Shown here piece by piece: positions 13,732 through 17,703 of a DNA stretch of 17,703 bases (positions are counted from its first letter, which is position 1; every line of letters starts with the position of its first letter). The notes beneath the pieces were generated by a model that ran no database searches, had not been told where the DNA came from, and saw only the letters and a program-made list of their open reading frames with translations. The stretch comes from Lysobacteraceae bacterium (lineage in GTDB: Bacteria; Pseudomonadota; Gammaproteobacteria; Xanthomonadales; Wenzhouxiangellaceae), in NCBI GenBank assembly GCA_020201235.1, contig JAIVHD010000235.1, positions 1-17,703 on the forward strand, written 5' to 3'. A program made the position numbers and the translations under genes.

Positions 13732-15534
13732 TCAGCCCGACCAGCCCAAGCGCACCTGAAAGCGCCGGTCGGCGGCGTTGAAGCCCACCAGCGGCTGGTA
13801 GTCGCGATCGGCCAGATTATCAATGCGTAGCTCCAGGTCCCAGTGATCGCGCAAATGCCAGGCTGCGCGCAAGTTGATCAGCGTATACGAAGAAAGCCGC
13901 ACGCCGCCGACATCGAGCCGGTCGCCGACATGCACCAGTTCGGTGCCGACGTTCCAGCGCTGATGAACACGATAACCCAGCATCCAGTTTGACTTGAACC
14001 CTGCACGACGCAACAGGTCGCGGCCGGCATCGCGGTCTTCCGGGTCCTGCCAGGTCAGGTTGAAGTTGCTGGTCCAGCGTTGCAGCCGATAATCATGGGT
14101 TAGCTCCAGGCCGCGAATTCGGGCCTCGTTGATGTTGATGGCCTGGAAATCGGCTCCGGAAAAGTCGATCAAATCATCAATCCAGTTGCTATAGGCGCTG
14201 AGCGTAAATTTCTGACGCACGCCGGGGGTGAAATCCACGCCGGCCTCCAGCGACCAGGAGCGCTCGGGATCGAGATCCGGGTTGCCGGCGAACAGACCAC
14301 CAAAGCCGGGCGAATACAGCTGGCTGAAGTTCGGCGCGCGGAAGGCGCGACCGGCGCTTGCAAAAGCTCGCCATTGCGGATCAAAACGGACGTTCAAACC
14401 GAGGCTGCCGGTGAACTCGGTGCCGAAGTTCTCGTCGTCGTCCAGCCTCAGACCCAGTTCGTAGCCGGCCTTGCCGAGGCCGCCTTCGAGCCCGGTAAAT
14501 GCACCCAGATTGGCGCGGGACTCGTTCCATTGGCCCCGGCTGACACCGGATTCGCGCCACGCATCGAGCCCGACCAGGACGTTGTGGGCATCGCCCAGTC
14601 GGCGCTCGGCCAGCCAGTTGCCCTGCAGCCTGCGGGTTACGACTTCGCTGGTTCCAAACGCCGTTTCGGTTTCGAGCCGGTCGCGCAGCGTGGCCGCGCC
14701 AAGCTGCCATTGCCATGGGCCGGCGGTGTCGCGACGATAATCGAGGGCCCACGACCAGTTATCAAAATCGCTGATTCCCTGGTCGAACTCGGTCTCGCCG
14801 GTAGCGGCCCGACCACGCCACGACAGCGCGCCGCCGGCGATATCGGCCGAGCCGCCGGTTGAAGCCGACAGGTTTTCAAAACCATCGTCGTCGGGATCAA
14901 AGCTGAATCCGCGTTCGTTTTGGGCCGAAAACCCGCCGACTTTGCGCCCGGTGATGGTCAAGTCCAAAGGAATGTCGGCCTGTTGTCGCCCGGCTGCCAG
15001 CGTGGCCTGACGATCGGCGTCGCTGGCGTAGGCCGCGCTGGCAAAAACACCATTGGGCCGCCGGGTAAAGATCTGGATCACCCCGCCGATGGCGTCCGAG
15101 CCCCAGCGCGCGGCGCGTGGGCCGCGCACAATCTCGATGCGCTCGATGACCGCAGGGTCGAGAATCTCCCAGGTGAAGGCACCGGTGCCGCTGGCCGCAG
15201 CCCGCACGCCATCGATCAGCACCAGCACGTGGTTGGAATTGCTACCACGCATAAACACGCTGGTTTGACCACCCGGCCCGCCGTTTCGAACGACTTCAAT
15301 GCCGGCTTCCAGGCGGAGTAGTTCGAGCAGGTCGGGGGCCTGGCTGCGCGCGATATCGTCGCGCTCGATCACCGAAATACGCGCCGGCAGCGAGGCGGCA
15401 TTTTGCTCGGTACGGTTGGCCGTGACCACGATCGGGCCGTCGCTCCAGGCGGTCTCGGAACGAGCCGGCCCGGGGCTTAATACCAGTAAGGGAATGCCGG
15501 CAGCGATTGCCAGCGACTTCAAATTGTTGTACAT
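13732..15534 (-). CDS. btuB: TonB-dependent vitamin B12 receptor (BtuB type)
   Basis: A 600-residue outer-membrane receptor that imports cobalamin or a related corrinoid with energy from TonB. A signal peptide (about 1-26, ending PARS) is followed by the TonB box GPIVVTA at 33-39. The plug domain has VFMRGSNSNHVLVLIDGVR, IERIEIVRGPRAARWGSDA and IGGVIQIFTRR. The remainder is a beta-barrel with typical alternating aromatic strands. Size is close to E. coli BtuB. The last residues are RLGWSG, so the usual terminal aromatic residue is three from the end. ATG 15534 has GGGAG eight bases upstream. The cobalamin riboswitch in its leader supports the corrinoid assignment. The plug and barrel alone would not distinguish it from other TonB receptors. 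Confidence 0.93.
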   Translation of the reverse strand: MYNNLKSLAIAAGIPLLVLSPGPARSETAWSDGPIVVTANRTEQNAASLPARISVIERDDIARSQAPDLLELLRLEAGIEVVRNGGPGGQTSVFMRGSNSNHVLVLIDGVRAAASGTGAFTWEILDPAVIERIEIVRGPRAARWGSDAIGGVIQIFTRRPNGVFASAAYASDADRQATLAAGRQQADIPLDLTITGRKVGGFSAQNERGFSFDPDDDGFENLSASTGGSADIAGGALSWRGRAATGETEFDQGISDFDNWSWALDYRRDTAGPWQWQLGAATLRDRLETETAFGTSEVVTRRLQGNWLAERRLGDAHNVLVGLDAWRESGVSRGQWNESRANLGAFTGLEGGLGKAGYELGLRLDDDENFGTEFTGSLGLNVRFDPQWRAFASAGRAFRAPNFSQLYSPGFGGLFAGNPDLDPERSWSLEAGVDFTPGVRQKFTLSAYSNWIDDLIDFSGADFQAININEARIRGLELTHDYRLQRWTSNFNLTWQDPEDRDAGRDLLRRAGFKSNWMLGYRVHQRWNVGTELVHVGDRLDVGGVRLSSYTLINLRAAWHLRDHWDLELRIDNLADRDYQPLVGFNAADRRFQVRLGWSG

Positions 15535-15539
15535 GCATG

Positions 15540-15587
15540 AATCTCCCGGCGCACGCCCGCGCCATCAGCGCCGCGTAAAGGGAGATT
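15540..15587 (-). promoter_or_regulatory. Hairpin pairing the btuB ribosome binding site
   Basis: On the minus strand AATCTCCC (15587-15580) is an exact complement of GGGAGATT (15547-15540), which contains the btuB Shine-Dalgarno sequence. The two lie 32 bases apart in a GC-rich stretch. When folded, this hairpin would block ribosome binding, consistent with translational control by the riboswitch. The pairing is seen directly; its role is inferred. Confidence 0.55.
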
Positions 15588-15601
15588 GAAGGGACAAACC
15601 G

Positions 15602-15625
15602 GCGCACAGCCGGCAGGCCGTGCGC
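15602..15625 (-). terminator. GC-rich stem-loop in the btuB leader, possible terminator
   Basis: GCGCACGGCC and GGCTGTGCGC form a ten-pair stem (one G-U) with a four-base loop, followed on the minus strand by GGTTTGTCCCTT. The U-tract is short, so it may be a weak attenuator or simply part of the riboswitch expression platform. Confidence 0.35.
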
Positions 15626-15664
15626 ATCTCGCCCCTGGTCACCCTCCGCGACAGGTTAACAACG

Positions 15665-15890
15665 CTTGATGGCCGGTCTCCTGGCTCCCAGCGGGAAGAT
15701 TTTTCCCTGTCCCGGTCCCTTCCCGCTCCCGTTGGGGGAGCAGTGGTTGCTGACCGGTTCGCACGCCTTCGGAAAAGCTGCTTCCGAAGGCGTCGCTGGT
15801 TACAGTTGCGGGGGCAGCGCCGGACTTGCACCGGCTTCCCGTTTCACCCTGCGGATCGGCAATAAACGACCCACAGGACACCTCAAGCTG
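15665..15890 (-). promoter_or_regulatory. Cobalamin riboswitch (adenosylcobalamin-type aptamer)
   Basis: Read on the minus strand, the segment has the conserved core GCCGGTGCAAGTCCGGCGCTG followed by CCCCGCAACTGTAA (about 15840-15800), and the B12 box AGCCAGGAGACCGGCC at 15686-15671. Between them lies a perfect 12-bp stem (arms 15763-15774 and 15782-15793). These elements define the classic cobalamin aptamer, which binds adenosylcobalamin or a related form and lowers expression of the genes behind it. It ends about 130 bases before the btuB start. The outer limits are approximate to about ten bases. Confidence 0.95.
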
Positions 15891-15897
15891 AGAAAAT

Positions 15898-15931
15898 GCT
15901 CCGGATCATGGCCGGAGCGTCAGCAAGTATA
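15898..15931 (-). promoter_or_regulatory. Candidate riboswitch promoter with 5' hairpin
   Basis: TATACT at 15931-15926 on the minus strand matches a -10 box at five of six positions; no clear -35 is visible. A start near 15919 would place the perfect 7-bp inverted repeat GCTCCGG/CCGGAGC (15918-15898, 7-base loop) at the very 5' end of the transcript, just before the aptamer. Confidence 0.35.
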
Positions 15932-16006
15932 CAGAATGTAAAGAGCAGTGGTTTGCTCGGCCGGGCAAAACGTCGCAGATCCGGGGCTGATGGTCTCGCA
16001 GCAAGA

Positions 16007-16026
16007 GGGATGACGGATAAGCCGGG
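16007..16026 (+). repeat. REP-like intergenic repeat, copy 6
   Basis: GGGATGACGGATAAGCCGGG fits the degenerate family consensus. It lies immediately beyond the stop codon of the fadE remnant, between it and the upstream region of btuB. This is the same kind of position, just after a gene end, as the inverted pair at 1806-1875. Confidence 0.45.
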
Positions 16027-16027
16027 G

Positions 16028-17703
16028 TCAGGCCGCTGCCCGGATGGCTTCGCCTTTCTCGGACAGCCCGGCCTGCAGTTCGCGAATGTCGAAATCGTCG
16101 ACTGCGATGATTTCCATCGCGCGCCGGCGCACGCTCAGCAAAAGATCGGACTCCTTCTGATTGAACACGCCGGCTTCGAGTCCGGCTGCAACCTGCTCCT
16201 CGAAGGTGTAACCGGTGATCCTGCCGGCGCGAACCGCCTTGAGTAATCGCCGTTCCAGCGGTTCGACCGCGATCACGTCGGGCAACAGGGCTTCCATATT
16301 GCCGATGACGTGGCCCGGGCGATCGGTGCGGTAACAACCCCGGGTCAAGCGGTCGCGTGTTTCCGATGGCGACAGCATTAGTGCTGCAACCTTGTGACCC
16401 AGACGATCATTGGGGCGCCGCTCGTTGGCACCCAGCGGAAACACGATCTGGCGCAAAAACGGACGTACAGCGGCGATTGGATAATTGTCGATAACACCCT
16501 TAAGAGCTTCCTGGATGCGATAGATCGCGTCGTGAAAGGCCCAGGCCATGATCGGCTGGTCGGCGGCAGGCCGGCCTTCGTGTTCGAATCGACGCAGCAT
16601 CGACGAGCAGATGTAGAGCATGCTCAAGGCGTCGCCGAGCCGCCCGGAGATCTTTTCCTTCATCTTAAGCTTGCCGCCATAGGTCAGCATGGCGACATCG
16701 GCCATCAGCGAAAAGGCCGCGGTGTAGCGACTGAGCTTGCGGTAGTAGCGGCGGGACCGTGATCCAGATCGGTGCGCCCTGCCAGCCTCGACCCAGGTAG
16801 TTGCGCGGGCCGAGAATGATGCCCTTGCCGCCGTGGATGTCCATGGCGTCTTTGAGGATCTCACGGCTTAGCTCAGTGCAGTGGTACTTGGCGATCGCGC
16901 CGGGCACGGCCGGCTTTTCACCAGCGTCGACTTCAGATGCAGTCTGGCGCGAAAGTGCGCTGATCGAGTAGGTGTTGGCGGCAATCCGGGCCAACGCTTC
17001 CTCGACGCCTTCAAAACGGCCGATCGGCAGATTGAATTGCTTGCGAATGCGCGCGTAAGCACCGGTCGCCAAGCACGCCAGCTTGGCACCGCCGGTGGTC
17101 GACGAAGGCAGCGAGATCGCGCGTCCCACCGACAGCGATTCGATCAGCATGCGCCAGCCTTTGCCAGCGTACTCGGTTCCGCCCAGCAGATAGTCCAGCG
17201 GCACAAAAACATCCTTACCCCGAATCGGTCCGTTTGGAAACGGGTTGTTCAGCGGAAAATGCCGACGGCCAATCTCCATGCCGGGGGTGTTTGCGGGCAG
17301 CAGCGCCAGCGAAATCCCGATATCTTCGGTTGCGCCGATCAGGCCTTCTGGATCGTACAGGCGAAACGCAAGCCCGACCACGGTGGCCACCGGTGCAAGC
17401 GTGATGTACCGCTTGTCAAAGGTCATGCGCATGCCCAGGACTTGCTTGCCTTTCCATGTGCCCTTGCAAATCACGCCATAATCGGAAATGGAGGTCGCGT
17501 CGGAACCGGCGGTGGTCGAGGTCAATCCGAAACATGGGATTTCGTCACCACAGGCGAGTTTCGGCAAATAATGATCTTTCTGCGCATCGGTTCCGTAGTG
17601 AAGCAGCAATTCGGCCGGACCCAGCGAATTGGGTACCGCGACGACCGAGCCGACCGTTGCGCTCATGCCGCCGACCTTTTCGAGCACTGCACGGTGAGCG
17701 ATC
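16028..17703 (-). pseudogene. fadE: Acyl-CoA dehydrogenase FadE, internal out-of-frame deletion, 5' end outside window
   Basis: The first step of fatty-acid beta-oxidation. The upstream frame, open from the right edge, has [77 protein letters not shown] and [10 protein letters not shown], all typical of gammaproteobacterial FadE. It then loses the match near 16755. The family resumes in another frame at [20 protein letters not shown] and continues through MKEKISGRLGDALSMLY to VDDFDIRELQ, ending at 16028. Compared with E. coli FadE as I remember it, some 70-80 residues are missing at the junction, starting with the EGANILTRS motif whose Glu corresponds to the acyl-CoA dehydrogenase catalytic base. 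Read through, the first frame ends in nonsense at 16665. The enzyme should be inactive if the deletion is real; an assembly collapse is the alternative. At least the N-terminal part lies outside the window. Confidence 0.85.

Noticed and set aside
13698..13823. N-terminal extension of ApbE reaching into btuB
   Set aside because: It would put about 42 Arg/Trp-rich residues before a good lipoprotein signal peptide and overlap the conserved end of btuB.
15763..15793. Perfect 12-bp stem with a seven-base loop that looks like a terminator
   Set aside because: It lies inside the cobalamin aptamer between the conserved core and the B12 box, where a peripheral stem is expected, and no U-tract follows.
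1..17703. CRISPR arrays, insertion sequences, tRNA or rRNA genes
   Set aside because: I looked for regularly spaced direct repeats, transposase motifs, the tRNA T-loop pattern and rRNA signatures on both strands and saw none.

Overview
The window comes from a GC-rich bacterial chromosome, most likely a gammaproteobacterium. The evidence is a long FadE-type acyl-CoA dehydrogenase (broken here), a SufT with the N-terminal extension seen in Proteobacteria, a BtuB-type outer-membrane receptor behind a cobalamin riboswitch, and several lipoproteins with lipoboxes. GTG and TTG starts are common. A placement near the Xanthomonadales or Chromatiales is only an impression. No transposase, tRNA, rRNA or CRISPR array is visible.

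Layout. (1) 1-652: the start of a secreted FG-GAP-like protein on the minus strand and a 5'-truncated C-terminal remnant of a DUF11-like surface protein on the plus strand. (2) 782-9173: the most unusual part, two divergent gene sets. The minus set runs lipoprotein phosphatase/sulfatase-fold A (4550-6073), sulfotransferase (3423-4547), lipoprotein phosphatase/sulfatase-fold B (1877-3439) and a zinc-knuckle methyltransferase (782-1714). The plus set runs a tiny YIGPGSG membrane protein (6354-6608), a phosphodiesterase-fold lipoprotein (6619-8523) and a small YidC/Oxa1-like membrane protein whose start overlaps the preceding stop codon (8520-9173). All three alkaline-phosphatase-superfamily lipoproteins have Thr or Ser as the apparent nucleophile, so none looks like a formylglycine sulfatase. 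Together the genes suggest an envelope system that modifies an extracytoplasmic glycan or lipid; its substrate cannot be read from the sequence.

(3) 9142-10494: a secreted beta-helix protein, convergent with and overlapping the YidC-like gene. (4) 10803-12578: sufT, then a membrane protein gene broken by an apparent one-base insertion. (5) 12684-15890: a cobalamin riboswitch, btuB and an apbE-type lipoprotein flavin transferase, probably one B12-controlled operon. The leader contains a hairpin that pairs the btuB ribosome binding site. (6) 16028-17703: a fadE with an internal out-of-frame deletion that removes the segment carrying the expected catalytic glutamate; its 5' part lies beyond the window.

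A short intergenic repeat, best copy GGGGTGGTGAATAAGGCGGG, occurs at least seven times between genes, once as an inverted pair. It looks like a REP-type family of this genome. The two broken genes (membrane protein and fadE) could be real pseudogenes or assembly errors.
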